A stretch of DNA of 64,000 nt from Nocardioides allogilvus (GCF_003047285.1 NZ_PZYX01000012.1:1-64000); one strand, 5' to 3'; numbered from the stretch's first letter, positions 35,589-44,035 are shown. Notes: generated by a model not told the origin, from the sequence alone. Program-made: numbers and translations.

Positions 35589-36318
35589 GCTCCTGGTCGT
35601 CGCCGGCATCGGCGTCGTGGTGTTCCTGCTGGCGGCCCTGGCCCAGGCAGTGAGCGGGTTCGGGTCGGCCCTGGTGGCCGTGCCGCTGCTCGCCCTCGCG
35701 GTCGGGCCGTCGACCGCCGTGGTGGCCGCCACGGTGATCAGCATGGTGATCTCGGCCCGCGCCTGGCGCCGCGAGCCGGCCGAGGTCGACCGGCCCCTGG
35801 CCCGGACGCTCACGGTCGCCGGCGTGCTCGGCATGCCGTGCGGGCTGCTCGTGCTCACCCGTGCCGACGACCGGACCCTGACGCTCGTGGTCGCGGTCGC
35901 GCTGCTCGTCGCGGTCGCACTGATGTGGAGCAGGGTGGTGCTGCCCACGGGACGCCGCTCCGTGTGGGCCTCGGGTGTGACCAGCGGCCTGCTGCTGACC
36001 GCGACCGGGATGAACGGCCCGCCGCTCGTCCTGTCGCTCCAAGCGGCCGGCCTCCCACCCCGTAGGTTCCGCGCGACCCTCCAGGCGGTCTTCTGCGGCC
36101 AGGGTGCAGTCGCGGTGACGGCCTTCGCCCTGACCGGGCAGCTGCACGCCACCACTCTGGCCGCGATTGCCGGGGGCGTCGTCGGCCTGCCGGCAGGCTG
36201 GGCGGTCGGCAACCGGATCTTCCAGCGGCTCTCCCCGGAGCAGTTCCGGTCCATCGTCCTCTCGGGACTGGTCGTCACCGCGGTGGTGGCTCTCGGCAAC
36301 GTGTTCGTGGGCGCCTAG
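35581..36318 (+). CDS. TauE/SafE-family membrane transporter
   Basis: 245 aa with about eight hydrophobic segments and the family start FLLAALAQAVSGFGSALVAVPLLALAVGP, plus a second half with GLLLTATGMNGPPLVL. Family members move anionic sulfur or carboxylate compounds, usually outward. GTG start overlapping the hydratase by 8 bases; it closes the operon. It may export a steroid-derived acid or sulfur anion; no substrate can be read. Confidence 0.82.
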   Translation: MTELLVVAGIGVVVFLLAALAQAVSGFGSALVAVPLLALAVGPSTAVVAATVISMVISARAWRREPAEVDRPLARTLTVAGVLGMPCGLLVLTRADDRTLTLVVAVALLVAVALMWSRVVLPTGRRSVWASGVTSGLLLTATGMNGPPLVLSLQAAGLPPRRFRATLQAVFCGQGAVAVTAFALTGQLHATTLAAIAGGVVGLPAGWAVGNRIFQRLSPEQFRSIVLSGLVVTAVVALGNVFVGA

Positions 36319-36335
36319 CCCTCGACGACGGCCCT

Positions 36336-36371
36336 CCCGCGAAGTTCATTGACCTCAATGAACGTCGCGGG
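36336..36371. terminator. Bidirectional hairpin between converging operons
   Basis: CCCGCGAAGTTCATTG (36336-36351) and CAATGAACGTCGCGGG (36356-36371) pair over 16 bases with one mismatch and an ACCT loop. It lies 17 bases after the TauE stop and 17 before the converging hydratase stop. Core shared with the sigma-factor hairpin at 8737. Confidence 0.6.
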
Positions 36372-36387
36372 CCCCCGGGCCAGCCCG

Positions 36388-37248
36388 TCAGTCCTTGGTC
36401 GCCTGTTCCTTGTTCTTCGCCGCCATGCCCTTCGCGTCCAGGCCGCCCAGCGAGTCGCTGGAGACCTCCGCGTTGTGGGCGTGGGCGAAGTGGTGAAGTC
36501 CGAAGACCGAGTCCATGCCGGAACGCATGCCCTGCAGGTCCTCGGCCTGGTTGACCGCCTTCTTCGTCAGCGCCAGCCCGAAGCGGGGCATCTGGGCGAT
36601 CCGCCCGGCCATCGCGAGGACGGTCTCCTCGAGGTCGTCGCGCGGCACGACCTGGTTGACCATGCCGAGCTCCTGCGCCCGGGTGGCCGTGAACCGGTCG
36701 CCGGTGAAGAGGAACTCCTTGGCAGCGCGCGGGTTCATCACCCAGGGGTGGGCGAAGTACTCGACGCCCGGGATGCCCATCCGGACCACCGGGTCGGAGA
36801 AGAACGCGTCCTCGGAGGCGACGATGAAGTCGCACGCCCAGGCGAGCATCAGGCCGCCCGCGATGCAGGCGCCGTGCACCATCGCGATCACCGGCTTGGG
36901 CACCTCGCGCCAGCGGCGGCACATGCCCAGGTAGACCTCGGACTCGCGTGCGTAGCGGAGGTCGCCGCCCTCCTTGCCGACGTGCGTCCAATGGATGACG
37001 GCCCGGCGCTCGAACTCGACGTCGACGTCGCGCCCGGGCGTGCCGATGTCGTGACCGGCCGAGAAGTGGTCGCCGTTGCCGGACAGCACGATCACCGCGA
37101 CGTTGTCGTCGTCGGTCGCCCGCCGGAAGGCGTCGTCCAGCGCGTAGGTCATCGCCGAGTTCTGCGCGTTGCGGTACTCCGGGCGGTTCAACCTGATCCG
37201 CGCCACGGCACCCGTCACCTCGTAGGTGACCTCTGGTTCGTTGGTCAT
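36388..37248 (-). CDS. Enoyl-CoA hydratase/isomerase (crotonase family)
   Basis: 286 aa crotonase. Oxyanion-hole motifs HFSAGHDIGT (about 61-70) and HGACIAGGLMLAWACDF (about 122-138), with an acidic residue in DPVVRMGIPGVEYFAHP. Longer than the usual 260 aa, with an insert (about 77-100) and a lysine-rich C-terminal tail. It is the last gene of the KstR2-type operon and overlaps fadD3 (ATGA), so it probably acts on a bicyclic HIP-derived CoA ester; not assignable to a named Ech. Confidence 0.83.
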   Translation of the reverse strand: MTNEPEVTYEVTGAVARIRLNRPEYRNAQNSAMTYALDDAFRRATDDDNVAVIVLSGNGDHFSAGHDIGTPGRDVDVEFERRAVIHWTHVGKEGGDLRYARESEVYLGMCRRWREVPKPVIAMVHGACIAGGLMLAWACDFIVASEDAFFSDPVVRMGIPGVEYFAHPWVMNPRAAKEFLFTGDRFTATRAQELGMVNQVVPRDDLEETVLAMAGRIAQMPRFGLALTKKAVNQAEDLQGMRSGMDSVFGLHHFAHAHNAEVSSDSLGGLDAKGMAAKNKEQATKD

Positions 37249-38831
37249 GGCTTGCTCCTCAGCTCGTCCTTCAGCACCTTGCCTGCCGCGTTCCGCGGCA
37301 GCTGATCGATGAAGACCACGTCACGTGGCATCTTGAAGTTCGCGACCCGCTCGCGCAGGAAGCTCGTCACCTCGTCGGCGCCGAGCGCCTCGTCGGAGGT
37401 TCGTACGACGAATGCTCGGCCGACCTCGCCCATCCGCTCGTCAGGCATGCCGACGACGGCGGACTCGACCACGCCGTCGAGCCGCGCCAGTGCCTGCTCG
37501 ACCTCGGCGGGATAGACGTTGAAGCCGCCGGAGATGTACATGTCCTTGAGCCGGTCGGTGATCGTCAGGTGGTCCTGCTCGTCCACCCTGCCCACGTCGC
37601 CCGTGTGCAGCCAGCCGTCCCGGTCGATCGCCTGGGCGGTCGCCTCCTCGTCGTCGAGGTAGCCCACCATCACCATGTCGCCGCGGAACTGCACCTCGCC
37701 CTCGTCGCCGGGGTCCACGACCGCCCCGGTCTCCGGGTCGACGATCCGCACCTCCACTCCCGGGACGGGGGCGCCGCACGTGCTGGCCACCAGGGCGTCG
37801 GGATCTCCCGGGCGGCACATCGTGGCGACCACGCACTCGGTCATGCCGAAGGCGGTCAACACGTGGTCGAAGCCCAGCTCGGCCTGCATCCGCTCGACCA
37901 GCGCCACCGGGACCGACGCTGCGCCGGTCACTGCGATCCGCAGCGACGACCGGTCGATCGAGGCGAGGCCGGGGGAGGCGAAGAGCGAGGTGAAGATCGT
38001 CGGGGCGCCCGGCAGCACCGTGATCCGCTCCTCGCCGATCAACCGCAGCGTCTCGTCGACGTCGAACGTGGCCTGCGGGTAGAGGCAGCAGCCGCTGAGC
38101 AACGCCACCACGATCCCCGCCTTGTAGCCGAAGGAGTGGAAGAACGGGTTGACGACGAGGTAGCGGTCCTCCTCGGTCACCCCGCAGGTCGAGCCCCAGA
38201 GGCGCGCCGCCTCGACGGTCTGCCGGTGCGCTGACACCACACCCTTCGACCGGCCGGTGGTGCCGGACGTGAAGAGGATGTCGGCGACGTCGTCGGCGTC
38301 GACCGCGGCGGCTCGCCGATCCGTCTCGGTGAGTGACGCGTCATCGGCGAGGGCCGCGAGGTCGTCGAACGCGTGCACCCCCGTGGCCGGGTCCCCGTGG
38401 CCGATCCGGACGACCACACGCAGGTCGGGGAGCCCGGTCCCGTCGTCATCCGCGGCGGCGGACAGCTCGTCGAGCTGGGAACGTCCGAGGAAGCCGTCCG
38501 CCACGACGACGAGCGTCGCCCCGGTCCGGCGCAGCACGTCCACGACCTCGTGGCCCTTGTAGCGGGTGTTGATCGGGACCAGCGCGGCTCCGGCATGGCT
38601 CACGGCGAGTGCCGCGACGACCCATTCAAGGCTGTTGGGGGCCCAGATCGCCACCCGGTCGCCCGGTGCCAGGCCCAGCCGGACGTAGGCGGCCGCGGTT
38701 CGCCGTACGTCATCGCGCAGCGCCGCCCAGGACCTCGACCGGTCGCCGTCCACGACGGCCGGCCGGTCACCGTGTCGCTCAGCCGCGTGCAGCAGCGCCT
38801 GCGGCAGCGTCGTCGGCCGGGGTTGGGTCAT
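37245..38831 (-). CDS. fadD3: HIP-CoA ligase FadD3
   Basis: 528 aa adenylate-forming ligase that activates the bicyclic propionate HIP left after rings A and B are removed. [108 protein letters not shown] and LPRNAAGKVLKDEL parallel mycobacterial FadD3. I chose ATG 38831, with AAGGAG 11 bases upstream; GTG 38843 is in frame but directly abuts that site. Forms one operon with ipdC (52-base gap) and the hydratase. Confidence 0.88.
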   Translation of the reverse strand: MTQPRPTTLPQALLHAAERHGDRPAVVDGDRSRSWAALRDDVRRTAAAYVRLGLAPGDRVAIWAPNSLEWVVAALAVSHAGAALVPINTRYKGHEVVDVLRRTGATLVVVADGFLGRSQLDELSAAADDDGTGLPDLRVVVRIGHGDPATGVHAFDDLAALADDASLTETDRRAAAVDADDVADILFTSGTTGRSKGVVSAHRQTVEAARLWGSTCGVTEEDRYLVVNPFFHSFGYKAGIVVALLSGCCLYPQATFDVDETLRLIGEERITVLPGAPTIFTSLFASPGLASIDRSSLRIAVTGAASVPVALVERMQAELGFDHVLTAFGMTECVVATMCRPGDPDALVASTCGAPVPGVEVRIVDPETGAVVDPGDEGEVQFRGDMVMVGYLDDEEATAQAIDRDGWLHTGDVGRVDEQDHLTITDRLKDMYISGGFNVYPAEVEQALARLDGVVESAVVGMPDERMGEVGRAFVVRTSDEALGADEVTSFLRERVANFKMPRDVVFIDQLPRNAAGKVLKDELRSKP

Positions 38832-38883
38832 GATCTGTTCCACTCCTTGGTCGTGTGGGGGCGTCTGGTGGGTCCGGGACTCG

Positions 38884-39951
38884 TCACGCGAGCAGGCTGT
38901 GACTGCGTCGCATGCTGTCAGCTGCCTGGGTGACGACCCGGTCGATCAGCTCCTCGCAGGTTGGCAGGTCGTCCAGCACGCCGACGACCTGGCCCGCGGC
39001 GAGCACGCCGGCGCCGGTGTCCCCGTCGACGAGGCCGGCCTTCAGCATCGTCGGGGTGTTCGCGGCGAGGGTCATCTGGGCCAGGGACCGGCCCTGCGCC
39101 TTGCGCATCGCCCGGCCGTCGACGGCGAGCTGGCGCCAGGACATGCCCGAGTCGCGCTTGAACTCCAGGGTGCGCCGCACGGTCGGGGTCAGCCTCCTGA
39201 GCCGCGAGGACTCCTCGATCTCGTCGACCAGCGGCGTGCGCAGCATCCGGTGCGGCATGCCGTCGACCTTGTCGGTGACGACGGTGCCGTTGAGGTCGTG
39301 GTCGAGATACAACCGCTTCACTGCGTCGGGTACGGCGCTGTCCGCCGTGAGCAGGAACCGCGTGCCCATGCCGATGCCGGCGGCGCCGTACGCCAGTGCG
39401 GCAGCGAGGCCGCGGCCGTCGAAGTAGCCACCGGCCGCGATCACCGGGATGTCCACGGCATCGAGCACGGTCGGCAGCAGCAGCGACGTCGGCACGCTGC
39501 CGGTGTGCCCGCCACCCTCGCCGCCCTGGATCATCACCGCGTCGGCGCCCCAGCTCGCGACCTTGACCGCGTGCTTGGGCAGGCCGACGCTCGGGATGAC
39601 GACGATGTCGTGCTCCTTGAGCCTCGCGATCAGCTCGGGCTTCGGAGCCAGCGCGAAGCTGGCCACCTTCACGCCGTGCTCGATCAGCAGGTCGCAACGG
39701 GCCGGGGCATCGGCCGCGTCAGCGCGCAGGTTGACGCCGAACGGCGCGTCCGTGCGGCCCTTCACCTCGATGATCGCGGCCTCCAGCTGGGCGATCGTCA
39801 TGGTCGCGCTGGCGAGGATGCCGAGGCCGCCGGCGTTGGCGGTGCCGCTGACCAGGCGCGGACCTGCGACCCAGCCCATGCCGGTCTGCACGACCGGGTG
39901 CCGGACGCCGGTGAGCTCGGTCAGCGGGGTCCTCAGCAGCTGCGCGATCAC
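38884..39951 (-). CDS. ipdC: IpdC: flavin-dependent oxidoreductase of ring C/D degradation
   Basis: 355 aa nitronate-monooxygenase-type TIM barrel binding FMN (VQTGMGWVAG, VMIQGGEGGGHTGSVPTSLLLP, AAGGYFDGRGLAAALAYGAAGIGMGTRF). In mycobacteria IpdC acts on the 5-hydroxy-HIC-CoA intermediate. GTG start; the IpdB stop overlaps it (GTGA). Placement directly after ipdAB is the mycobacterial Rv3551-Rv3553 order. Confidence 0.88.
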   Translation of the reverse strand: MIAQLLRTPLTELTGVRHPVVQTGMGWVAGPRLVSGTANAGGLGILASATMTIAQLEAAIIEVKGRTDAPFGVNLRADAADAPARCDLLIEHGVKVASFALAPKPELIARLKEHDIVVIPSVGLPKHAVKVASWGADAVMIQGGEGGGHTGSVPTSLLLPTVLDAVDIPVIAAGGYFDGRGLAAALAYGAAGIGMGTRFLLTADSAVPDAVKRLYLDHDLNGTVVTDKVDGMPHRMLRTPLVDEIEESSRLRRLTPTVRRTLEFKRDSGMSWRQLAVDGRAMRKAQGRSLAQMTLAANTPTMLKAGLVDGDTGAGVLAAGQVVGVLDDLPTCEELIDRVVTQAADSMRRSHSLLA

Positions 39952-40703
39952 GTCGAGACCTCCTTGGTGCGGAGCCCGCGCGGGTCGAGCACCTCACGGA
40001 TCAGCATCAGCTCGCCGGGCGTGGGTTCGCGCGTGGTCGTGACGTCGGTGGGCACGTGGACCTCGAAGCCTGTCGCCGCCCGGACCTCCTCGACGCTGAC
40101 GCCGGGGTGGGTGGACAGGAGTCGCACCGTGTCATCGGGACCGCCGACGTCGAGGACGGCGAGGTCGGTGACGATCCGGTGGATGTCGTTGTACGTCGAC
40201 GCCGCCGGTCCGGCTTCCTTCGCCAGCCTGGGCCCGACGCCGGTGACGACGTCGACCCGCTCGACGAAGACGCGCGGCGAGTGCCTGGGCACCCAGTAGG
40301 ACGTGCGGTTGTTGACGGTGTTGCCGGGGGCACCGCGGCTGCCCAGCAGCTGGCGCTTCGGACGGGCGAAGTCGCCGATCGCGGAGATGTTCTGGTTGCC
40401 GTGGCGGTCGATCTGGGTGGCGCCCATCATCACGTGCCGCCGGCCGTGGGCGACCACGTCGAAGACGCGGCGGAACGGGATCCAGCCCTCGACGACCTCG
40501 GCCTTCGCGAACAGCGGGGGGACACCGGCGAGGAACAGCGACTCACCGTCGGAGATCACCAGGTCGGGGTTGGAGGTCAGCTTGGCCAGCCGCACCCCGA
40601 GCATCGGCATGATGCCCATGGGGGAGCCGAAGATCTCGCCGTCGTCCTTGAACGCGTCGGCGACGGCGGTGGCGCAGACCTCCGCGCGGGTGATGTCGTT
40701 CAT
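39948..40703 (-). CDS. ipdB: IpdB: ring D hydrolase, beta subunit (CoA-transferase family)
   Basis: 251 aa class I CoA-transferase-fold subunit. In mycobacteria IpdAB is not a transferase but a hydrolase opening ring D of COCHEA-CoA. Motifs GSPMGIMPMLGVRLAKLT, ISDGESLFLAG, GRRHVMMGATQIDRHGNQNIS and THPGVSVEEVRAATGF are conserved with Rv3552. ATG 40703 overlaps the ipdA stop; the gene ends in a GTGA overlap with ipdC. Confidence 0.9.
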   Translation of the reverse strand: MNDITRAEVCATAVADAFKDDGEIFGSPMGIMPMLGVRLAKLTSNPDLVISDGESLFLAGVPPLFAKAEVVEGWIPFRRVFDVVAHGRRHVMMGATQIDRHGNQNISAIGDFARPKRQLLGSRGAPGNTVNNRTSYWVPRHSPRVFVERVDVVTGVGPRLAKEAGPAASTYNDIHRIVTDLAVLDVGGPDDTVRLLSTHPGVSVEEVRAATGFEVHVPTDVTTTREPTPGELMLIREVLDPRGLRTKEVST

Positions 40704-41572
40704 GCCTGCTCCTCTGCGAACGCAGCGACGGCTGCTTGGTAGGCGGCCTCGTTGCCGGACAGGAACCGCTGCTTGAACGCGCTCCACGCCTCGGGGTCGG
40801 CAGCGCTCGTGGCGTAGTGGCGCTGGAACTTCTCGTCCCGCTCGTAGTCGGGCGTGCAGGTGGTGAAGTGGGCGCCGTTGGGCGTCTCGACCACCCCGGT
40901 GACCAGCATCCGGCTGAGCAGCAGCCGCTGGACGGGGGTGTCGAGGGTGAGCCCGGCGGTGTCGACGACCTGCTCGCAGGACACGTAGACCTCGTCGGCG
41001 GCCATCGCGAAGAGGTCGTCGAAGTAGGGGTCGGGCCCGAGGTAGGTCGCGTTGCCGTGCGCGTCGGCGCGGTTGAGGTGGACGAGCGCGGCATCCAGCT
41101 TCAAGGCCGGTACGGCGACGAACGTCTCGCCATCGCCGTACGGACTCGTGATCGTCGTGATGTCGGGGTTGTTGACGAGCACGTCGGAGCCGAGCCCGGC
41201 GCGCATCGGCAGGAAGGGCAGGCGCTCGGACGCGGCCTTGAGGCCGGTGAAGAACATGCCCTCGTCCCACTCGCAGACCTCCGGGATGGTCGCGTCCTGG
41301 CGGGCCCTGGCGAACAGCGGCTCGAGGGGGATCGAGTCGAGGGAGACGAAGGCGTAGACGAGCCGCTTGATCTTGCCGGCATCGGCGAGCAGGCCGACGT
41401 CGGCGCCGCCCCACGACACGATCGTCAGGTCGGTGAGGTCGGAGCGCAGGATGGCCCGCACGAGTGCCATCGGCTTGCGCCGGGGTCCCCAGCCGCCGAT
41501 GCCGATGGTCATGCCGCTCTTCAGCCGGCCGACCACCTCGTCGATGGTCATCTGCTTGTCGCGTGGCTTCAC
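40700..41572 (-). CDS. ipdA: IpdA: ring D hydrolase, alpha subunit (CoA-transferase family)
   Basis: 290 aa partner of IpdB. SGMTIGIGGWGPRRKPMALVRAILRSDLTDLTIVSWGGADVGLL and VCEWDEGMF (acidic residues 101 and 104, at the place of the catalytic glutamate) parallel Rv3551, as do RAGLGSDV and DPYFDDLFAMAADE. The GTG 41572 start overlaps the echA20 stop; ATG 41551 is an alternative but would cut conserved residues. Confidence 0.9.
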   Translation of the reverse strand: MKPRDKQMTIDEVVGRLKSGMTIGIGGWGPRRKPMALVRAILRSDLTDLTIVSWGGADVGLLADAGKIKRLVYAFVSLDSIPLEPLFARARQDATIPEVCEWDEGMFFTGLKAASERLPFLPMRAGLGSDVLVNNPDITTITSPYGDGETFVAVPALKLDAALVHLNRADAHGNATYLGPDPYFDDLFAMAADEVYVSCEQVVDTAGLTLDTPVQRLLLSRMLVTGVVETPNGAHFTTCTPDYERDEKFQRHYATSAADPEAWSAFKQRFLSGNEAAYQAAVAAFAEEQA

Positions 41573-42336
41573 TTGGCCTTCTCCGTCCCGGCGCTGTGCC
41601 CATTTACAAACGTGTCTCTGAGTTCGTCGCTGACGCCCAGCAGGTTGAGCTCCATCGTGAAGCCCTGCTCGAAGCGGTAGCTCTTGTTCACGTCGATCGG
41701 GTCGATCCCGTTGAGCGCCTCCTTGGCGGCCCGGATCACCCGGGTGTCCTTGTCTGCGATGTCGGCTGCGAGCGCGAGGGCGGCGTCGTCGAGCTGGTCG
41801 CGGGGGACCACCTCGTAGACCGAGCCGTGCTGGACGAGGTCGGCGGCCTTGATCGTGCGCGCGGTGAAGTAGAGCGTGCGCATGAGGTGCTGGGGGACCA
41901 GCCGCGCGAGGTGGGTGGCAGCGCCGAGTGCGCCCTGCTTGACCTCCGGCACGCCGAACCAGGCGTCGTCGCTGGCGACCACGATGTCGGCGTTGCCGAC
42001 CAGGCCGACGCCGCCGCCGAGGCAGAAGCCGTGGACTGCGGCGATCACGGGCACCTGGCACTCGTAGACCGCCTTGAACGCGGCGAAGCAGCCCTTGTTC
42101 GCACCGATCAGGGCGTCGAAGCCCTCGGTGTTCTGCATCTCCTTGATGTCGACGCCGGCATTCCAGCCCTTGCCCTCCGCGCGCAGGATCACCACCTTCG
42201 TCGCGGGGTCCGCTCCGGCTTCGTCGAGCGCCGTGGCGAGGTCGAACCAGCCCTGCACGGTCAACGCGTTGACCGGGGGACAGGCGACGGTGACGACGCG
42301 GATGCCGTCGTTCCTGAGGTGTGACGAGATGCCCAT
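41569..42336 (-). CDS. echA20: EchA20: crotonase-family ring C hydrolase
   Basis: 255 aa. VILRAEGKGWNAGVDIKEMQNTEGFDALIGANKGCFAAFKAVYECQVPVIAAVHGFCLGGGVGLVGNADIVVASDD and LVPQHLMRTLYFTA are nearly the mycobacterial EchA20 sequence, which opens ring C of HIEC-CoA to give COCHEA-CoA for IpdAB. The ATG 42336 has GGAAGG upstream; an in-frame ATG-less extension to 42363 would run through the KstR2 box. First gene of the KstR2-type operon. Confidence 0.92.
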   Translation of the reverse strand: MGISSHLRNDGIRVVTVACPPVNALTVQGWFDLATALDEAGADPATKVVILRAEGKGWNAGVDIKEMQNTEGFDALIGANKGCFAAFKAVYECQVPVIAAVHGFCLGGGVGLVGNADIVVASDDAWFGVPEVKQGALGAATHLARLVPQHLMRTLYFTARTIKAADLVQHGSVYEVVPRDQLDDAALALAADIADKDTRVIRAAKEALNGIDPIDVNKSYRFEQGFTMELNLLGVSDELRDTFVNGHSAGTEKAK

Positions 42337-42358
42337 TGAGGACCCTTCCGAATGACAA

Positions 42359-42372
42359 ACCAAGCACTTGCT
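42359..42372. promoter_or_regulatory. KstR2 operator
   Basis: ACCAAGCACTTGCT matches the KstR2 box AnCAAGnnCTTGnT at every fixed position. It lies between the divergent echA20 operon (23 bases upstream of its ATG) and the SDR gene (63 bases upstream). Confidence 0.85.
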
Positions 42373-42377
42373 TGGTA

Positions 42378-42391
42378 GCCTAGCACTTGCT
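42378..42391. promoter_or_regulatory. Imperfect second KstR2-like half-site
   Basis: GCCTAGCACTTGCT keeps the CTTGnT half but has CTAG instead of CAAG and G instead of the first A. With the flanking TGGT it is a near-direct repeat of the perfect box 19 bases upstream. A weaker second site is plausible. Confidence 0.5.
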
Positions 42392-42434
42392 TGGTTCAGC
42401 CGCTGCTGCGGAACTCGAAGGTGGAAGGCTCTCC

Positions 42435-43199
42435 ATGACCGTGTCGATCGACCTCTCGGGCCGCGTCGTGCTCGTCACCGGCGGCTCCCGCGGCATCGGG
42501 CTCGGCATCACCCGCGCCTACGTCGCGGCCGGCGCGCACGTCGTGACCCTCGCCCGCTCCGCCGTGGAGGTGCTCGAGCCCGGGACGTCCCACGTGCAGT
42601 GCGACGTGCGCGACCCCGAGTCGGTGCACGCGAGCGTCGACGCCGTGGTCGCCGAGCACGGACGACTCGACGTCCTGGTGAACAACGCCGGCGGTGCGCC
42701 GTACGCCCTGGCGGCCGACGCCTCGCCGCGCTTCCACGACAAGGTCCTGGGTCTCAACCTCACGGGCCCGCTGGTGGCGATGCAGGCGGCCAACGCAGTC
42801 ATGCAGCGCCAGGAGCACGGCGGCGCGATCGTCAACATCTCCTCCATCAGCGCCCTGCGCCCGTCGCCCGGCACTGCGGTGTACGGCGCCGCCAAGGCCG
42901 GCCTCGACTCACTGACCCGGTCGTTGGCGATGGAGTGGGCCCCCAAGGTGCGCGTCAACGCCATCAACGTCGGCCTGTGCCGCACCGAGCTGACCGGGGA
43001 GCACTACGGCAGCGACGACTCCGTCGCCGCGATCGAGCGCACCATCCCGCTCGGCCGGATGGCCCGACCCGAGGAGGTCGGCCACGTTGCCCTGTTCCTC
43101 GGCTCGGACCTGGCGTCCTACGTCTCCGGCGCCAGCGTGGCGTGCCACGGAGGCGGCGAGCCCCCCATCTTCCTCTCGGTCGTCGGCACCGGGAGCTGA
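42435..43199 (+). CDS. Short-chain dehydrogenase/reductase next to the KstR2 box
   Basis: 254 aa classical SDR. TGGSRGIG at 15-22, NNAG at 83-86, Ser138 region SSISA, Tyr150/Lys154 (YGAAK). ATG 42435 has GGAAGG 8 bases upstream; the longer 42387 start would begin within the second KstR2-like site. Mycobacterial KstR2 regulons also carry SDR genes (Rv3548c, Rv3549c) divergent from echA20, and this is the counterpart, probably oxidising a hydroxyl on the C/D-ring intermediate. Confidence 0.86.
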   Translation: MTVSIDLSGRVVLVTGGSRGIGLGITRAYVAAGAHVVTLARSAVEVLEPGTSHVQCDVRDPESVHASVDAVVAEHGRLDVLVNNAGGAPYALAADASPRFHDKVLGLNLTGPLVAMQAANAVMQRQEHGGAIVNISSISALRPSPGTAVYGAAKAGLDSLTRSLAMEWAPKVRVNAINVGLCRTELTGEHYGSDDSVAAIERTIPLGRMARPEEVGHVALFLGSDLASYVSGASVACHGGGEPPIFLSVVGTGS

Positions 43200-43250
43200 C
43201 GCCGGGACCGAGCCTGCCGGGCCCAAGAACCACGATCGTGATCGCCCGTT

Positions 43251-43269
43251 CTACGTGGTGACCACGTAG
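43251..43269. promoter_or_regulatory. 19-bp perfect palindrome
   Basis: CTACGTGGTGACCACGTAG, 9-base arms around a single G. With a one-base centre it is unlikely to be an RNA hairpin and more likely a dimer binding site; it lies 114 bases upstream of the small membrane protein gene. CACGATCGTG at 43231-43240 is another palindrome close by. Confidence 0.45.
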
Positions 43270-43339
43270 CGCTGAGGTGTCCGTCGTCGTTGGTACTCCG
43301 ATAGGTCATGGCCACCCGTTGTGCCCATGACCAGCCGTG

Positions 43340-43362
43340 TGCACACACAGCTGCACGCACAA
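43340..43362 (+). repeat. Direct repeat, left copy
   Basis: A 23-base sequence starting TGCACACACAGC and ending GCACGCACAA, nearly identical to 43870-43891 (one-base insertion). It flanks the small membrane protein gene on the left. Confidence 0.5.
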
Positions 43363-43382
43363 CCCTTGCGGGGGAGTACCCG

Positions 43383-43790
43383 ATGCTTCGTTCCCTGATC
43401 CGACGCCGCGACACCAAGCCGCGCCCCGTCGCGCAGGCCCCCACGCCACACATGTCCCGCTCTGTTGCCTTCCGCGTTCCCTTCCTCGTGGGCGCGACCC
43501 TCGGCCTCGCTGTGTCGGTTGTGGCGATCGACAGTGGGCTGTACTTCGGTCAGGAGCAGCGTGAGGTGGTCGCTGAGGCCCAGCATCCGACCGCTGAGGC
43601 CCTGGTCGTTGCCTACGACTGCTGGTCGGGTGAGGCGCCGGCGGACATGGCCGGCCAGTTCCCGAGGCGCGTCGTCGTCACAGTCGGTGGTGAGGTCCGG
43701 TATGCGGGGGAGCGGATGGTCGGGAAGGCCCTCGACCAGATCTTCGACGGCGCCAACCACGGGCTGACCGTGCACGGCTTCTGCAGGTAG
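43383..43790 (+). CDS. Small single-pass membrane protein, unknown function
   Basis: 135 aa, not recognised. A basic N terminus (RSLIRRRDTKPRPV) is followed by one hydrophobic segment (about 33-55) and an 80-residue outer domain with two cysteines (80 and 134) that could form a disulfide. ATG 43383 has GGGGGAG 6-7 bases upstream, so it is preferred to ATG 43308. Flanked by near-identical 22-23 base direct repeats and followed by tRNA-Pro. The frame is clean with normal codon use, so I take it as real. Confidence 0.65.
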   Translation: MLRSLIRRRDTKPRPVAQAPTPHMSRSVAFRVPFLVGATLGLAVSVVAIDSGLYFGQEQREVVAEAQHPTAEALVVAYDCWSGEAPADMAGQFPRRVVVTVGGEVRYAGERMVGKALDQIFDGANHGLTVHGFCR

Positions 43791-43869
43791 GGGATGACGA
43801 CCACGCGAGAGCTCGGCCCTGCCGACATGGCGCCCTCGTGCCCCCGCGGCGCACTCCACAAGGGGTCGC

Positions 43870-43891
43870 TGCACACACACTGCACGCACAA
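43870..43891 (+). repeat. Direct repeat, right copy
   Basis: A 22-base sequence starting TGCACACACACT and ending GCACGCACAA, matching 43340-43362 except for one missing base. Downstream flank of the small membrane protein gene, 71 bases from the end of the tRNA gene. Confidence 0.5.
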
Positions 43892-43909
43892 GGGGGTGAG
43901 AACGAGGAA

Positions 43910-43942
43910 GAGGCCGCCCCCGCGATTCGCGGAAACGGCCTC
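43910..43942 (-). terminator. Terminator-like hairpin downstream of tRNA-Pro
   Basis: GAGGCCG (43910-43916) pairs with CGGCCTC (43936-43942), with an inner CGCG-ATT-CGCG stem. Reading the minus strand it follows the tRNA by 19 bases and is trailed by the T-rich TTCCTCGTTCTC. Confidence 0.6.
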
Positions 43943-43961
43943 TGACCTGCAATTTCTTCGG

Positions 43962-44035
43962 TCGGGCTGACAGGATTTGAACCTGCGACCCCCTGACCCC
44001 CAGTCAGGTGCGCTACCAAGCTGCGCTACAGCCCG
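43962..44035 (-). tRNA. tRNA-Pro (anticodon GGG)
   Basis: 74-base cloverleaf on the minus strand: acceptor CGGGCTG / CAGCCCG with discriminator A, anticodon stem CCTGA/TCAGG around loop CTGGGGG (anticodon GGG) and a T arm with GGTTCAAATCC. CCA is not encoded. GGG reads CCC and CCT proline codons. Confidence 0.95.

Noticed and set aside
43308..43382. Longer start (ATG 43308) for the small membrane protein
   Set aside because: No ribosome site upstream; the 43383 start has GGGGGAG and the longer version would run through the direct repeat.
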